Part shown: positions 38,751 through 48,700 of the stretch, one piece after another
Position numbering within the stretch: the stretch's first letter is position 1
Layout of the letters: each line of letters begins with the position of its first letter
Origin: Marinobacter profundi
GTDB lineage: Bacteria; Pseudomonadota; Gammaproteobacteria; Pseudomonadales; Oleiphilaceae
Reading direction: 5' to 3'
Assembly: GCF_002744715.1 (NCBI RefSeq)
Contig: NZ_KZ319368.1
Location: 310,001-374,000 of the forward strand
Length of the DNA stretch: 64,000 nucleotides
The notes under the pieces: model-generated
Databases searched by the model: none
What the model was told of the DNA's origin: nothing
The model's input: only the letters and a program-made list of their open reading frames with translations
Program-made: the position numbers and the translations under genes

Positions 38751-40212
38751 ACCAGCTTCTCCCGTCCCGGGTGATCATCGCAATGGCGGCCACCGGCCCC
38801 CAGGTCCCCGCGGCGTAACGCTTGGGATGAAGACCGAAGTCTTCCCAGTTGCGAATCACCTGGTCCACCCAGCGCCAGGCAAACTCCACTTCGTCACGGC
38901 GCACAAACAGGTACTGGTTGCCCTTCATGACTTCCCACAGCAAACGCTCGTAGGCATCCGGGATGCGTTCAGCGTCAAAGGTTTCTGAAAAGGTCAGCTC
39001 CAGCGGTCCCTGACGCAGCCGCATACCTTTATCAAGCCCCTGCTCCTTGGTAAGAATCTGCAAAGCCATACCTTCATCCGGCTGCAAGCGGATAATCAGC
39101 TTGTTATTGGCCAGGTGCTTCTGGTCCGGATCAAAGATGTAATGGGGGGCCGGCTTGAAGTGGATAATAATCTGGGACAGTTTCTCCGGCAGTCGCTTGC
39201 CGGTACGGATGTAAAATGGCACGCCGGACCAGCGCCAGTTCTCGATTTCCGCCTTGAGCGCCACAAAGGTCTCGGTGGTACTGCCCCTGACCGCCCCGTC
39301 CTCCTCCAGGTATCCTGGCACCGGCTGGCCGGCACTGGTGCCCGCAGTGTACTGGCCACGAACCAGGTGGGTTTCCATCAGATCCGGAGTGATCGGCCGC
39401 AGCGCCTTGAGCACCTTGACCTTTTCATTGCGGATACTGTCTGCCGACAGGTCCGAGGGTGGATCCATGGCGATCAGGCATAGCAGCTGCAAGAGGTGAT
39501 TCTGGATCATGTCCCGCACCTGGCCCGCCTTGTCAAAGTATCCCCAGCGGCCCTCGATACCGACACTCTCCGCGACGGTGATCTCCACGTGAGAGATGTG
39601 GTTCTGATCCCACTGGGAAGCGAACAGGTTATTCGCAAAACGCAGGGCGATAAGATTCTGGACCGTTTCCTTGCCGAGATAGTGATCAATCCGGAACAAC
39701 TGGTTCTCGTTGAACACCTCGGCCAGCTGGTCATTGATAACGCGAGACGTCTCAAGATCGTGACCGATCGGCTTCTCCACCACCACCCGGGTATGCTCGG
39801 TACAGCAACTGACGTCCCGCAAATTGCGGGCGATCACACCATACATCGACGGGAGTGTCGCCATGTATACAATGAGGCTGGCCGTACTGTCCTGCCGCCA
39901 GGTATTGAGGGATCGGTAACCGTCGGTATCGGTGAAGTCGAGACACAGATAATCGACCCGCGCGAGAAAGCGTGTCAGCACTGCAGCATCGAACTCCCCG
40001 GCGGGAACGTGCTTTTTGATCCGGTCGCCCAACCGCGCTCTGATGGCTGCCGTGTCGGCGTTGTCCCGGGCCAGCGCGAGGATCCTGCTGCCTGGCGCCA
40101 GCAGCCCGGACCGTTCCAGCTGGTACAGCGCCGGGAACAGCTTGCGTTGGGCCAGATCCCCTAGGGCACCAAACATCATCAGGTCACAGCGGGTATGAGG
40201 CTGACTGGCCAT
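38737..40212 (-). CDS. zwf: Glucose-6-phosphate 1-dehydrogenase
   Basis: Zwf oxidises glucose-6-phosphate with NAD(P)+ to 6-phosphogluconolactone. The 491-residue protein has the nucleotide motif '[17 protein letters not shown]' near residue 14, with alanine-leucine where many enzymes have alanine-serine, and the active-site signature '[14 protein letters not shown]'. I start at the ATG at 40212, which has AAGGA about 4 bases before it; a GTG at 40224 is in frame but has poorer spacing. It leads zwf-pgl-eda and is divergent from hexR with operator-like motifs between them. Confidence 0.96.
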   Translation of the reverse strand: MASQPHTRCDLMMFGALGDLAQRKLFPALYQLERSGLLAPGSRILALARDNADTAAIRARLGDRIKKHVPAGEFDAAVLTRFLARVDYLCLDFTDTDGYRSLNTWRQDSTASLIVYMATLPSMYGVIARNLRDVSCCTEHTRVVVEKPIGHDLETSRVINDQLAEVFNENQLFRIDHYLGKETVQNLIALRFANNLFASQWDQNHISHVEITVAESVGIEGRWGYFDKAGQVRDMIQNHLLQLLCLIAMDPPSDLSADSIRNEKVKVLKALRPITPDLMETHLVRGQYTAGTSAGQPVPGYLEEDGAVRGSTTETFVALKAEIENWRWSGVPFYIRTGKRLPEKLSQIIIHFKPAPHYIFDPDQKHLANNKLIIRLQPDEGMALQILTKEQGLDKGMRLRQGPLELTFSETFDAERIPDAYERLLWEVMKGNQYLFVRRDEVEFAWRWVDQVIRNWEDFGLHPKRYAAGTWGPVAAIAMITRDGRSWYEDA

Positions 40213-40260
40213 GGCATCCTTCACTCTGCAGTTTACGGCAACCGTGCCGGCTAAAGGGCT

Positions 40261-40276
40261 TGTAGTAATTTTATGA
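40261..40276 (+). promoter_or_regulatory. Candidate HexR operator 1 (zwf/hexR gap)
   Basis: The plus strand reads TGTAGTAATTTTATGA, 49 bases before the zwf start. The wider 17 bases from 40260 match 13 of 17 positions of the HexR consensus I recall for gammaproteobacteria (tTGTAATwwwATTACAa). It shares 10 of 16 positions with both other copies in this window. Binding is inferred. Confidence 0.55.
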
Positions 40277-40324
40277 AAATGATGTCAGGTTTCCCGAAAA
40301 AAACCAAGACCATCGCGGACAATG

Positions 40325-40340
40325 TGACACTTTTACTACC
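40325..40340 (-). promoter_or_regulatory. Candidate HexR operator 2 (zwf/hexR gap)
   Basis: The minus strand reads GGTAGTAAAAGTGTCA, sharing GTAGTAA plus positions 12, 14 and 16 with the other two copies. It ends 21 bases before the hexR -10 hexamer, so it overlaps the -35 side and could mediate autoregulation. Confidence 0.45.
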
Positions 40341-40361
40341 GCACACCCCACGAAAACAAGG

Positions 40362-40367
40362 TATAAT
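40362..40367 (+). promoter_or_regulatory. hexR -10 element
   Basis: A consensus TATAAT lies 56 bases before the hexR ATG. No good -35 hexamer is found 16-18 bases upstream, which would fit a promoter that depends on a bound regulator. The transcription start would be near 40374. Confidence 0.5.
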
Positions 40368-40423
40368 CCCGCCGGGAAACGCTATCCAGATCGACACCAG
40401 GCACTATCAGGGAGTACAACTTC

Positions 40424-41299
40424 ATGGCTGCGAACCAGACGCACCGGGACGACAATCTGCTGGAGGACATTCAGGAGCGCCTTGACAACCTGAATAAATC
40501 CGAACGCAAAGTTGCCGAGGCCATCCTGCGAGATCCCAGCGCCGCCACCCGTTACAGCATTGCCGCCCTTGCGCGGGCCGCCGACGTCAGCGAGCCGACC
40601 GTCAATCGCTTCTGCCGCGGATTCTCCGCTACCGGCTTCCCGGACTTCAAGATCCGCCTGGCGCAGAGCATTGCCACCGGAACCCCGTACGTCGGCCAGA
40701 ACATCGAACCCGACGACACTGTGGCGGAATTCGCTGACAAAATCATGCTCAGCACCATCGCGAACCTGGACAAGGCCCGCCAGGCCCTCAATCCGAAAGC
40801 ACTGGCGACTGCCATCGACTACCTGATCCAGGCCAAACAGATCAATTTCTTCGGGATGGGCGGATCAGCTTCCGTGGCACTCGATGCCCAGCACAAGTTC
40901 TTCCGCTTCAACATCCCGGTGATGTCCTACGATGACGCCCTGATGCAGCGGATGGTGGCGGCAGGCTGCTCGACCGGCGATGTCATCGTGGTCATTTCCT
41001 ATACCGGCCGCACTCTGGAAACCATCGACATCGCCCAACTGGCCCGCGCCAACGGCGCTACCGTGATTGGCATTACCATGCCGGACTCACCACTGGCCGA
41101 GGCCTGCACGGTTGTCGTCGAAGTCACTGCCAACGAAGACACCGAGGTTTACATGCCCATGGCCTCACGCATCATCCACCTGACGGTTATCGATATCCTG
41201 GCCACAGGTGTGACCCTGAAGCGGGGTGCCGACTTCCTGGGCCACCTGAAGAAGATCAAGGAAAGCCTGAAACCCACCCGGCTGCCGCCCCCCCAGTAA
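40424..41299 (+). CDS. hexR: HexR, RpiR-family regulator of glucose catabolism
   Basis: HexR is a transcription regulator that senses 2-keto-3-deoxy-6-phosphogluconate in Pseudomonas and controls zwf, edd, eda and related genes. The 291-residue protein has an N-terminal RpiR helix-turn-helix (about 14-90, with '[20 protein letters not shown]') and a C-terminal SIS sugar-phosphate domain (about 125-260, with '[18 protein letters not shown]' and '[12 protein letters not shown]'). AGGGAG lies 9 bases before the ATG. Divergence from zwf and the shared operator motifs support the name. Confidence 0.92.
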   Translation: MAANQTHRDDNLLEDIQERLDNLNKSERKVAEAILRDPSAATRYSIAALARAADVSEPTVNRFCRGFSATGFPDFKIRLAQSIATGTPYVGQNIEPDDTVAEFADKIMLSTIANLDKARQALNPKALATAIDYLIQAKQINFFGMGGSASVALDAQHKFFRFNIPVMSYDDALMQRMVAAGCSTGDVIVVISYTGRTLETIDIAQLARANGATVIGITMPDSPLAEACTVVVEVTANEDTEVYMPMASRIIHLTVIDILATGVTLKRGADFLGHLKKIKESLKPTRLPPPQ

Positions 41300-41339
41300 G
41301 CCGGCCAGAGACCTCCCCGGTCACTTGGGAGGCAACCAC

Positions 41340-41370
41340 AAAAAAACCCGGGAAGCTCCCGGGTTTTTTT
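41340..41370. terminator. Bidirectional terminator between hexR and ppiD
   Basis: ACCCGGGA (41346-41353) and TCCCGGGT (41357-41364) form an 8-bp stem with a 3-base loop, flanked by seven A on the left and seven T on the right. It can end hexR transcripts on the plus strand and ppiD transcripts on the minus strand. Confidence 0.9.
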
Positions 41371-41386
41371 GTTCTTCGTCTGCCAC

Positions 41387-43246
41387 CTATGGGCGATCGA
41401 CTTCTGCCCGCTCCCGGAGGTACTGCTGGTAAGCCGTGTACTCCCGTTGTCCTTCCAGGCTGGCAAGGAAGTTCTGCAACTGCTGCAGATCTTCACCACC
41501 GGCAGCAACCTCACCTTCGGTCACCTTGTCCAGCGCGATCACCACCATGTCCTCTCCGGCTGCCGACATACCGTACACCGGCTGTCCCTCAACCGGACGC
41601 TGGAGGGAGAACACATCGTTCATCACTCCGGCACCCAGCTCGGCATTGTTGCGAGACTGGCCGGAAAACTCCTGCCAGTCGCCGGTTCCGACATTCAAAT
41701 CAGCCAGCTCCTTACCATCCTGCAGGCCCGCAATCAGCTGCTCTGCCCGCTCACGCTGGGCCTCACGGACCTTCTGTTCCAGCAGTGCCGCGCGGATTTC
41801 CTCCCGGACCTCGTCCAGCGGCTGCTGCTCACGCTCGAAATATTCCTTGACCCGGGCAACCACCGATACACTGTCACCCACATCAATCAGCTCGGTATTG
41901 TAACCGTCCTTCAGCACGTCATCCGAGAACAGCTGACGCACCAGCCCCGGATGGTCAAACGGCGCCTCGCCACCGTCGCGGGTCACCCCGGCCTTTTCAC
42001 GAACCTCCAGACCCAGTTCGCTGGCAGGATCGGCCAGATCATTGGCCGCGTAGGCCAGATCAGACAGCTGTGAGCGAACTTCGGCAAACTGCGCGGCAGC
42101 CTTATCGCTGGCCAGTTCCCGACGCAGCTGGTCACGAATTTCCTCCAGCGCCGGAACCTCGGACTTGCGGACATCCAGCAGCTTGATCAGATGGGTACCA
42201 AAACTGGTACTGACAGGCTCGGACACCTCACCCGCCTCCATGGCAAACAATACATCTTCGAACGCGTCTCCGTAGACACCACGACCGGCAAAGCCCAGGT
42301 CGCCACCCTGCTCTGCGGACACCGTATCCGTGGAGAACTCCTTCGCCAGACTGGCGAACTCTTCCCCTTCGGCCAGCCGGCGCTGAATCTCGGCGATAGT
42401 TTCGCCGGCACTGTCGTTATCCTCGATCAGGATGTGGGCAGCACGACGCTCCTCGTCCGCCAGTTCGGCCGCGCGGCTCTCATAATATGCGGCAATCTCT
42501 TCGTCACTGATCTCGACCGTATCGGCCAGTGCCTCAAGAGACAAGGCAATATATGCCGCATCGACCCGCTCCGGCAGCATGAACAACCCGGTGTTGTCCT
42601 CATAATAGGCGGCGACCTCCTCATCGGTCACCTCCACCTGACCGGCAACATCATCAGCCGACAGCCGTACCATGCGGAAGTCCCGGGTCTGGTTCTGGAT
42701 CCGCAGCAGATGGGCCGCGTTTTCCTCGGCTACCACACCACTCTGCACCAGGCCGGCGCGAATCTGGCTGACCACATACTGGCGGCGCATGGCTTCACGG
42801 AACTCACCAACACCCATACCGAGATTACGTACCGTCGCAACGAACCGGTCCCGATTGAATTTGCCGTCGACCTGGAACTGGGGCATCTGGGTGATCAGCG
42901 AGTCGATATCGGCATCGGAAAGCTCAAGCCCCTGGTTGCTGGCATCCTGGATCAGGACCTGCTCCTGGATCAGTGATTCCAGCACTTCCCTGCGAATCTG
43001 GTCATCATCCAGCAGGGAAGGGTCGGGGTTGTTCATCGCCGCAAGACGGCGCTGGGTCTCCATCTGGACCACCCGCAGGAAGTCACGCTCGGTGATGTCT
43101 TCACCATTAACGGTCGCCACCTCAGGCTCACCGGAGAAGCCTCCGATAATCGCGTCCATCCCCCAGATGGACAGTGAAACTATCAAGACGCCAATAATGA
43201 TTTTGGCAATCGTGCCCTGGGCATTATCCCGAATATCCTGAAGCAT
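41387..43246 (-). CDS. ppiD: Periplasmic folding factor PpiD (SurA-like, parvulin domain)
   Basis: PpiD is an inner-membrane-anchored periplasmic chaperone that meets outer-membrane proteins leaving the Sec translocon. The 619-residue protein has one N-terminal membrane helix (about 15-36), a SurA-N-like chaperone region, a parvulin domain (about 260-355, from 'ERRAAHILIED' to 'ISFGTHLIKLLDV'-like sequence, here 'TSFGTHLIKLLDV'), and a long helical C-terminal part. E. coli PpiD has little isomerase activity, so chaperone function is more likely. It lies after hupB, as is usual in gammaproteobacteria. Confidence 0.93.
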   Translation of the reverse strand: MLQDIRDNAQGTIAKIIIGVLIVSLSIWGMDAIIGGFSGEPEVATVNGEDITERDFLRVVQMETQRRLAAMNNPDPSLLDDDQIRREVLESLIQEQVLIQDASNQGLELSDADIDSLITQMPQFQVDGKFNRDRFVATVRNLGMGVGEFREAMRRQYVVSQIRAGLVQSGVVAEENAAHLLRIQNQTRDFRMVRLSADDVAGQVEVTDEEVAAYYEDNTGLFMLPERVDAAYIALSLEALADTVEISDEEIAAYYESRAAELADEERRAAHILIEDNDSAGETIAEIQRRLAEGEEFASLAKEFSTDTVSAEQGGDLGFAGRGVYGDAFEDVLFAMEAGEVSEPVSTSFGTHLIKLLDVRKSEVPALEEIRDQLRRELASDKAAAQFAEVRSQLSDLAYAANDLADPASELGLEVREKAGVTRDGGEAPFDHPGLVRQLFSDDVLKDGYNTELIDVGDSVSVVARVKEYFEREQQPLDEVREEIRAALLEQKVREAQRERAEQLIAGLQDGKELADLNVGTGDWQEFSGQSRNNAELGAGVMNDVFSLQRPVEGQPVYGMSAAGEDMVVIALDKVTEGEVAAGGEDLQQLQNFLASLEGQREYTAYQQYLRERAEVDRP

Positions 43247-43316
43247 ATTTCTTCCAGATCGATGATTTGGCAGTAAGGGGTTTTAACGCAATTTTTAACG
43301 TCGTGGTTAACGTAAA

Positions 43317-43344
43317 AAGGCGCACCCTGTTCGGAATGCGCCTT
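43317..43344 (-). terminator. Second terminator-like hairpin downstream of hupB
   Basis: AAGGCGCA (43317-43324) pairs with TGCGCCTT (43337-43344). On the minus strand the stem runs directly into a T5 tract (43318-43314). It is 95 bases past the hupB stop and could back up the first hupB terminator before ppiD. Confidence 0.65.
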
Positions 43345-43425
43345 GAATTCGTGCGGAGCGGTTTAACCGCGGCTGTCACCGGGGTGAGCCGCTCCGGTGA
43401 CTCCTTCTGACAGGCGTCACCAGGC

Positions 43426-43452
43426 GAAAAATTCCGTCTTACTTGACGGAAT
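43426..43452 (-). terminator. hupB terminator embedding the stop codon
   Basis: On the minus strand ATTCCGTC (43452-43445) pairs with GACGGAAT (43438-43431) around a six-base loop, followed by a T-rich run (43431-43427). The loop contains the last codon bases and the TAA stop of hupB, so terminator and coding end overlap. Confidence 0.75.
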
Positions 43453-43711
43453 CCTTCAGGGCCTTACCTGCCTTGAACCCAGGCACCTTGGAGGCCGGAA
43501 TCTTGATCTCGGCACCAGTCTGCGGGTTACGACCGGTACGGGCAGCACGCTCCTTTACGGAGAAGGTGCCGAAGCCAATCAGAGTTACCTGATCGCCTTT
43601 TTTCAGAGCACCGGTAATGGAGTTGGTCATTGCATCAAGAGCACGACCAGCAGCGGCCTTGGAGATATCAGCTGACTCGGCAATTGCATCGATAAGTTCG
43701 GACTTGTTCAC
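43439..43711 (-). CDS. hupB: DNA-binding protein HU-beta
   Basis: HU is the small histone-like dimer that bends and compacts DNA. The 90-residue protein shows the canonical sequence, including '[20 protein letters not shown]' with the beta-arm residues R and the proline that intercalates DNA. The start is a GTG at 43711 with AAGGGG about 8 bases upstream. It has its own strong promoter near 43904-43933 and a terminator at its stop codon, so it forms a single-gene unit between lon and ppiD. Confidence 0.97.
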   Translation of the reverse strand: MNKSELIDAIAESADISKAAAGRALDAMTNSITGALKKGDQVTLIGFGTFSVKERAARTGRNPQTGAEIKIPASKVPGFKAGKALKDSVK

Positions 43712-43903
43712 ACTAAACCCCTTCGATTTCAGGTTGAAGATGTTATAGGTTGGATTCTTCTTCTCGGACGTTCTCGACTATCGCATAAGCGGTCAGAGAA
43801 TTCCATTCTTCAGTTTTTTTATTCCTTTCGGCATTAAACCGGTGATCGGAATAGGCACAGACTGCGCGGGAGCCCTTGGTATTGGCTGCTTCACGGCGGA
43901 ACA

Positions 43904-43933
43904 GTTATACCAACGGGCTCTCGCGCGTGTCAA
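43904..43933 (-). promoter_or_regulatory. Sigma70 promoter of hupB
   Basis: On the minus strand a consensus -35 TTGACA (43933-43928) is separated by 18 bases from -10 TATAAC (43909-43904). The start would be near 43897, giving a leader of about 185 bases. It begins 16 bases beyond the lon stop codon. Confidence 0.75.
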
Positions 43934-43948
43934 CAACGCACGCCGTGT

Positions 43949-46366
43949 TTAATGAGTATTTATGCGCTCTGCGGACTCGCTCTCATCATCGCGCGGACTG
44001 CCGCCGGCCGAATCCGGTGACGCGTCCTCGGCACGGGGCTCTGGCGGATACGCCAGGGCGATGTCGAGAACCTCGTCGATCCACTTCACCGGCCGGATCT
44101 CCAGGGATTCCTTGATATTCTCAGGTATCTCCTTGAGATCACGGACATTTTCATCCGGTATGATCACCGTCTTGATACCACCGCGATGGGCTGCCAGTAA
44201 TTTTTCCTTGAGCCCGCCAATGGCCAGTACGCGGCCCCGCAGGGTGATTTCGCCGGTCATCGCCACGTCCGCCCGTACCGGAATATGGGTCAGTGCGGAC
44301 ACCAGGGCCGTACACATCCCGATACCGGCACTGGGACCATCTTTCGGGGTTGCACCTTCCGGAACATGGATGTGCAGGTCGTGCTTTTCGTGGAAATCAT
44401 CCGCCACACCCAGGCCCTTGGCCCGACTGCGAACCACCGTAAGTGCGGTCTGGATGGATTCCTGCATGACATCACCGAGTGAACCGGTCTTGACCACCCG
44501 CCCCTTACCCGGAGTCAGTGCGCACTCGATGGTCAGCAGTTCGCCGCCGACCTGGGTCCAGGCCAGACCGGTAACCTGACCCACCTGGTTCTTTTCTTCC
44601 GCCAGGCCGTACTTGAACTTCTGCACGCCCGAGTAGTCCTCGAGCATCTCGGCGGTAATGGTCACAGAGGCCTTTGAGCCGGCCTCCACGTGGTCCCTGA
44701 CCACCTTGCGGCAGATCTTCGCAATCTCCCGCTCAAGACCCCGTACGCCCGCCTCACGGGTGTAGTAGCGAATCAGTGCCCGCAAGGTCTCTTCCGGCAT
44801 TGCCAGCTCGTCCTTGCGCAGGCCGTTGGCCTTGATCTGCTTGGGCAGCAGGTAACGCAGCGCAATATTGACCTTCTCGTCTTCGGTGTATCCCGGGATA
44901 CGGATGATTTCCATCCGGTCCAGCAGCGCCGGCGGGATGTTCATCGAGTTGGAGGTACACACGAACATCACGTCAGACAGATCGTAATCCACCTCGAGAT
45001 AGTGGTCGTTGAAGGTATGGTTCTGTTCCGGATCGAGTACCTCGAGCAGCGCGGAGGCAGGGTCGCCCCTGTGGTCCATGCCCATCTTGTCGATTTCATC
45101 AAACAGGAACAGCGGGTTCTTCACGCCCACCTTGGCCAGCTTCTGCAGCAACTTGCCCGGCAGAGCGCCAATGTAGGTTTTACGATGGCCACGAATCTCG
45201 GCTTCGTCCCGCACTCCGCCGAGGGCCATCCGGGTGTACTTGCGGTTGGTCGCCCGCGCAATCGACTGACCAAGGGACGTCTTGCCGACCCCGGGAGGCC
45301 CTACCAGGCAGAGCACCGGCCCCTTGACCTTCTTCACCCGGCTCTGGACTGCCAGATATTCAAGAATACGCTTCTTCACCTCTTCCAGGCCGTAATGGTC
45401 ACGGTCAAGGATCTCACGGGCCTTTTCAAGGTCGTGGCGAACCCGGCTACGCTGCTTCCAGGGCACCGCCAGCATCCAGTCGATATAGCCACGTACCACG
45501 GTCGCTTCCGCGGACATTGGCGACATCATCTTCAGCTTGTTGAGCTCGGCTTCGGTCTTCTTGCGGGCCTCTTCCGGCAGGCCGGCTTCCTCGAGCTTCT
45601 GCTCCAGCTCTTCAAAATCGTTATTGCCTTCCCCGAGCTGACCCATTTCTTTCTGGATCGCCTTCATTTGCTCGTTGAGGTAATACTCCCGCTGGCTCCG
45701 CTCCATCTGTTTCTTGACCCGGCCACGGATCCGCTTCTCCACCTCGATAAGGTCGATTTCGTTGTCCAGCTTACCCAGCAACAGGTCGACCCGTTTGCGG
45801 ATGTCCAGAGCCTCGAGCAGTTCCTGCTTCTGCGGAATCTGCAATTCCAGGTGGGCGGCCATGGTGTCTGCAAGCCGCTCAAGATCGGTAATCCCGGCCA
45901 GTGCATTGGACACTTCAGAAGGCACCTTCTTGGAGAGTTTGACGTATTTCTCAAACTCTTCCGTCAGGGTCTTCACCAGCACCTCCTCCTCGCGGTCCGG
46001 CAGGCGCTGCTCATCGACCGGCTCCGCCGAACCGGTAAGGTACTCACCCTCGTTAATGGATTCGATGCGAACCCGGGCGTTACCTTCCACCAGCACTTTG
46101 ACCGTGCCATCCGGCAGGCGCAGCATCTGCAGCACGGTCGCCAGAGTACCCATGTCAAAGACATCGACTGCACCAGGCTCATCGGTGGAGGCATCACGTT
46201 GTGCGACCAGCAGGATTTCCTTACTGCCCTCCATAGCGGCTTCAAGGGCCTGGATTGATCTTTCCCGCCCGACAAAGAGCGGAACCACCATGTGGGGGAA
46301 CACCACGACATCCCGCAGCGGGAGCATGGGGTATTCGTTCATGGCTTCTTCAGGTATCAGGGTCAT
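43949..46366 (-). CDS. lon: ATP-dependent protease Lon
   Basis: Lon is the hexameric AAA+ serine protease that degrades misfolded and regulatory proteins. The 805-residue protein has the N-terminal LON substrate domain ('[19 protein letters not shown]'), a coiled-coil region, AAA+ module with Walker A '[11 protein letters not shown]' and Walker B 'LFLFDEIDK', and the protease domain with catalytic serine in '[11 protein letters not shown]' and a lysine in '[10 protein letters not shown]'. AGAGGA lies 6 bases before the ATG. The last about 30 residues are an acidic, serine-rich tail. Confidence 0.97.
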   Translation of the reverse strand: MTLIPEEAMNEYPMLPLRDVVVFPHMVVPLFVGRERSIQALEAAMEGSKEILLVAQRDASTDEPGAVDVFDMGTLATVLQMLRLPDGTVKVLVEGNARVRIESINEGEYLTGSAEPVDEQRLPDREEEVLVKTLTEEFEKYVKLSKKVPSEVSNALAGITDLERLADTMAAHLELQIPQKQELLEALDIRKRVDLLLGKLDNEIDLIEVEKRIRGRVKKQMERSQREYYLNEQMKAIQKEMGQLGEGNNDFEELEQKLEEAGLPEEARKKTEAELNKLKMMSPMSAEATVVRGYIDWMLAVPWKQRSRVRHDLEKAREILDRDHYGLEEVKKRILEYLAVQSRVKKVKGPVLCLVGPPGVGKTSLGQSIARATNRKYTRMALGGVRDEAEIRGHRKTYIGALPGKLLQKLAKVGVKNPLFLFDEIDKMGMDHRGDPASALLEVLDPEQNHTFNDHYLEVDYDLSDVMFVCTSNSMNIPPALLDRMEIIRIPGYTEDEKVNIALRYLLPKQIKANGLRKDELAMPEETLRALIRYYTREAGVRGLEREIAKICRKVVRDHVEAGSKASVTITAEMLEDYSGVQKFKYGLAEEKNQVGQVTGLAWTQVGGELLTIECALTPGKGRVVKTGSLGDVMQESIQTALTVVRSRAKGLGVADDFHEKHDLHIHVPEGATPKDGPSAGIGMCTALVSALTHIPVRADVAMTGEITLRGRVLAIGGLKEKLLAAHRGGIKTVIIPDENVRDLKEIPENIKESLEIRPVKWIDEVLDIALAYPPEPRAEDASPDSAGGSPRDDESESAERINTH

Positions 46367-46407
46367 AAGGAATCCTCTGACGATGTTTTTTTCAGCATAC
46401 CACCGTT

Positions 46408-46434
46408 AATTGGGGTGCTTTGGGAAATTGCAAT
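46408..46434 (-). promoter_or_regulatory. Candidate sigma32 (heat-shock) promoter of lon
   Basis: On the minus strand ATTGCAA (46434-46428) and CCCCAATT (46415-46408) are separated by 12 bases, resembling the sigma32 elements CTTGAAA and CCCCATnT. The -10 lies 42 bases before the lon start. lon is a heat-shock gene in E. coli; control here is inferred. Confidence 0.4.
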
Positions 46435-46484
46435 CTTTTTACGAAATGAAACCGGAAAGGCCCCCAGGGCAATCTCCAGAGGAA

Positions 46485-46510
46485 AAAAAAGGGCGTTTCC
46501 GCCCTTTTTT
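46485..46510. terminator. Bidirectional terminator between clpX and lon
   Basis: GGGCG (46491-46495) pairs with CGCCC (46500-46504) around a TTTC loop, with six A before and six T after (eight A counting from 46483). On the minus strand it ends clpX transcription and separates clpPX from lon. Confidence 0.9.
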
Positions 46511-46540
46511 GTAACCGTATCGCTCACCGCCCTGCCCGAT

Positions 46541-47824
46541 TCAGTCCTCGGGCACGGCCTTGGCGTGATCACTGCTGGCGTAGATCTTGAACGGCTCGGA
46601 ATCGCCGCGGATCACGCTCTCGTCTATCACCACCTTGGTTACGTCGTGCTCGGACGGAATCTGGTACATGGTGTCGAGCAGGGTCGCCTCCATGATGGAC
46701 CGCAATCCCCGGGCACCGGTCTTGCGCTCCATCGCCTTGCGGGCAACGGCACGCAGCGCATCTTCACGGAAGTCGAGATCCACGCCTTCCATGTCAAACA
46801 GCTTCTGGTACTGCTTGGTCAGCGCATTCTTCGGCTCGGTGAGAATCTGTACCAGCGCCTCTTCGTCCAGCTCGGTCAGGGTCGCCACCACCGGCAAGCG
46901 GCCGACAAACTCCGGAATCAGGCCATACTTCACCAGGTCTTCAGTCTCGACATCCTTGATGATGTCACCGGTATTTTTGCTGTTGTCCTGGCTCACTACC
47001 GAAGCCGAGAAGCCTATGCTGCTGCGCTCGGAGCGATCCTGAATCACCTTGTCCAGGCCGGCAAAAGCGCCACCACAGATAAACAGGATATTACCGGTGT
47101 CCACCTGCAGAAACTCCTGCTGGGGATGCTTGCGGCCGCCCTGGGGCGGGACCGATGCCACGGTACCCTCAATCAGCTTGAGCAACGCCTGCTGCACACC
47201 CTCACCGGAAACATCACGGGTTATGGACGGGTTGTCAGACTTACGGGAAATCTTGTCGATCTCATCGATGTAAACAATGCCCCGCTGAGCCTTCTCCACA
47301 TCGTAATCGCACTTCTGCAGCAGTTTCTGGATGATGTTCTCGACGTCCTCACCCACATAACCGGCTTCGGTCAGGGTGGTGGCATCGGCAATGGTAAACG
47401 GCACATTGAGCATCCGGGCCAGGGTTTCCGCGAGCAGGGTCTTACCGCTACCGGTAGGACCGATCAGCAGAATGTTACTCTTGCCCAGCTCCACATCACC
47501 CTTGCCCTCGCCATAGCGAAGACGCTTGTAGTGGTTATAGACCGCAACCGACAGAACCACCTTGGCCCGATCCTGGCCAATGACGTATTCGTTGAGGGTC
47601 TCGCGGATCTCTGCAGGCGTCGGCAGGCGATCGCTTGCTTCTTCCTGGGCATTTTCCTGGATCTCTTCCCGGATAATGTCGTTGCACAGGTCGACGCACT
47701 CGTCGCAGATGAACACCGAGGGCCCTGCAATGAGCTTCCGGACTTCATGCTGGCTCTTTCCGCAAAACGAGCAGTACAGCAACTTGCCGTTATCGTCGCC
47801 TCTGCCGTTTCTTTCATCTGCCAT
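46541..47824 (-). CDS. clpX: ClpX, ATPase subunit of ClpXP protease
   Basis: ClpX unfolds tagged proteins and feeds them to ClpP. The 427-residue protein starts with a C4 zinc finger ('[16 protein letters not shown]' and 'ICDECVDLC') that binds adaptors, followed by AAA+ Walker A '[15 protein letters not shown]', Walker B '[10 protein letters not shown]' and sensor motifs. The IGF-type loop that docks ClpP is present as 'SSIGFSASV'. It follows clpP after 82 bases on the same strand. Confidence 0.97.
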   Translation of the reverse strand: MADERNGRGDDNGKLLYCSFCGKSQHEVRKLIAGPSVFICDECVDLCNDIIREEIQENAQEEASDRLPTPAEIRETLNEYVIGQDRAKVVLSVAVYNHYKRLRYGEGKGDVELGKSNILLIGPTGSGKTLLAETLARMLNVPFTIADATTLTEAGYVGEDVENIIQKLLQKCDYDVEKAQRGIVYIDEIDKISRKSDNPSITRDVSGEGVQQALLKLIEGTVASVPPQGGRKHPQQEFLQVDTGNILFICGGAFAGLDKVIQDRSERSSIGFSASVVSQDNSKNTGDIIKDVETEDLVKYGLIPEFVGRLPVVATLTELDEEALVQILTEPKNALTKQYQKLFDMEGVDLDFREDALRAVARKAMERKTGARGLRSIMEATLLDTMYQIPSEHDVTKVVIDESVIRGDSEPFKIYASSDHAKAVPED

Positions 47825-47906
47825 TGAAATACCTCTGTTCTTGGTTCACCGGCGCTCCAGATCAAAAGGGATACGCCGGCCATAGGTGATGCGATTGCAA
47901 TCAGTA

Positions 47907-48542
47907 TTATTTATTCGATACGCGCTTATCAAGTACAGAATCAATGAGGCCGTATTCCTTGGCCTGCAGCGGATCCATGAAGTAATCGCGATCGGTGTCC
48001 CTGGCAATGGTCTCGAGGTCCTGGCCGGTGTGGTGCGCCAGGATCGTATTCAGGGTGTTGCGGATCTTGAGAATCTCACGGGTGTGGATCTCGATATCAC
48101 TCGCCTGACCCTGATAACCGCCGAGGGGCTGGTGAATCATGACCCGGGAGTTCGGCAGACACGCCCGCTTGCCCGCAGCACCTCCGGCCAGCAGAAATGC
48201 CCCCATGCTGGCAGCCTGACCAATACAGAGGGTGGCGACGTCCGGCTTGATAAACTGCATGGTGTCGTAGATTGACATGCCTGCAGTTACCGAGCCGCCC
48301 GGGCTGTTGATGTACAGGTGAATATCCTTGTCCGGGTTTTCGGACTCGAGAAACAGCAGCTGGGCAACAATCAGGTTGGCCATGTGATCCTCAACCTGAC
48401 CCACCATGAAAATCACCCGCTCCTTGAGCAGCCGGGAGTAGATGTCAAACGAACGCTCGCCGCGCGCAGTCTGCTCAATAACAATCGGCACCAGACCTGA
48501 GCTGGTTACCATTGCGGGACCATCAATCGGTTTCTGCATCAT
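47907..48542 (-). CDS. clpP: ClpP, proteolytic subunit of Clp protease
   Basis: ClpP forms the double-heptamer serine peptidase chamber used by ClpX and ClpA. The 211-residue protein has the catalytic serine in '[11 protein letters not shown]', histidine in '[11 protein letters not shown]' and aspartate in the C-terminal '[10 protein letters not shown]'. A short propeptide before '[11 protein letters not shown]' is probably self-cleaved. Two ATG codons in tandem begin the gene. It sits between tig and clpX, the conserved order. Confidence 0.97.
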   Translation of the reverse strand: MMQKPIDGPAMVTSSGLVPIVIEQTARGERSFDIYSRLLKERVIFMVGQVEDHMANLIVAQLLFLESENPDKDIHLYINSPGGSVTAGMSIYDTMQFIKPDVATLCIGQAASMGAFLLAGGAAGKRACLPNSRVMIHQPLGGYQGQASDIEIHTREILKIRNTLNTILAHHTGQDLETIARDTDRDYFMDPLQAKEYGLIDSVLDKRVSNK

Positions 48543-48635
48543 GATGCGCCTGAACTCCTTGTAGACATTGTGGTGGCATGGGCCACTGTTTATCGGTTCT
48601 TACACGCCCTACTTTGCCAGCCCGGGGCCAAGATG

Positions 48636-48658
48636 AAAACAGCCGGACTTGCCGGCTG
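48636..48658 (-). terminator. Terminator downstream of tig
   Basis: On the minus strand CAGCCGG (48658-48652) pairs with CCGGCTG (48646-48640) around a 5-base loop, followed by T4 (48639-48636). It lies about 45 bases past the tig stop, before clpP. Confidence 0.7.
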
Positions 48659-48700
48659 CTTTCACGGATCGGCTGACGGGGCCACAAGGCCCCTCAGGTA

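Noticed and set aside
44690..46258. A 522-codon open frame on the plus strand
   Set aside because: It lies wholly antisense to lon, whose domains are unmistakable; the composition is that of a complement frame.
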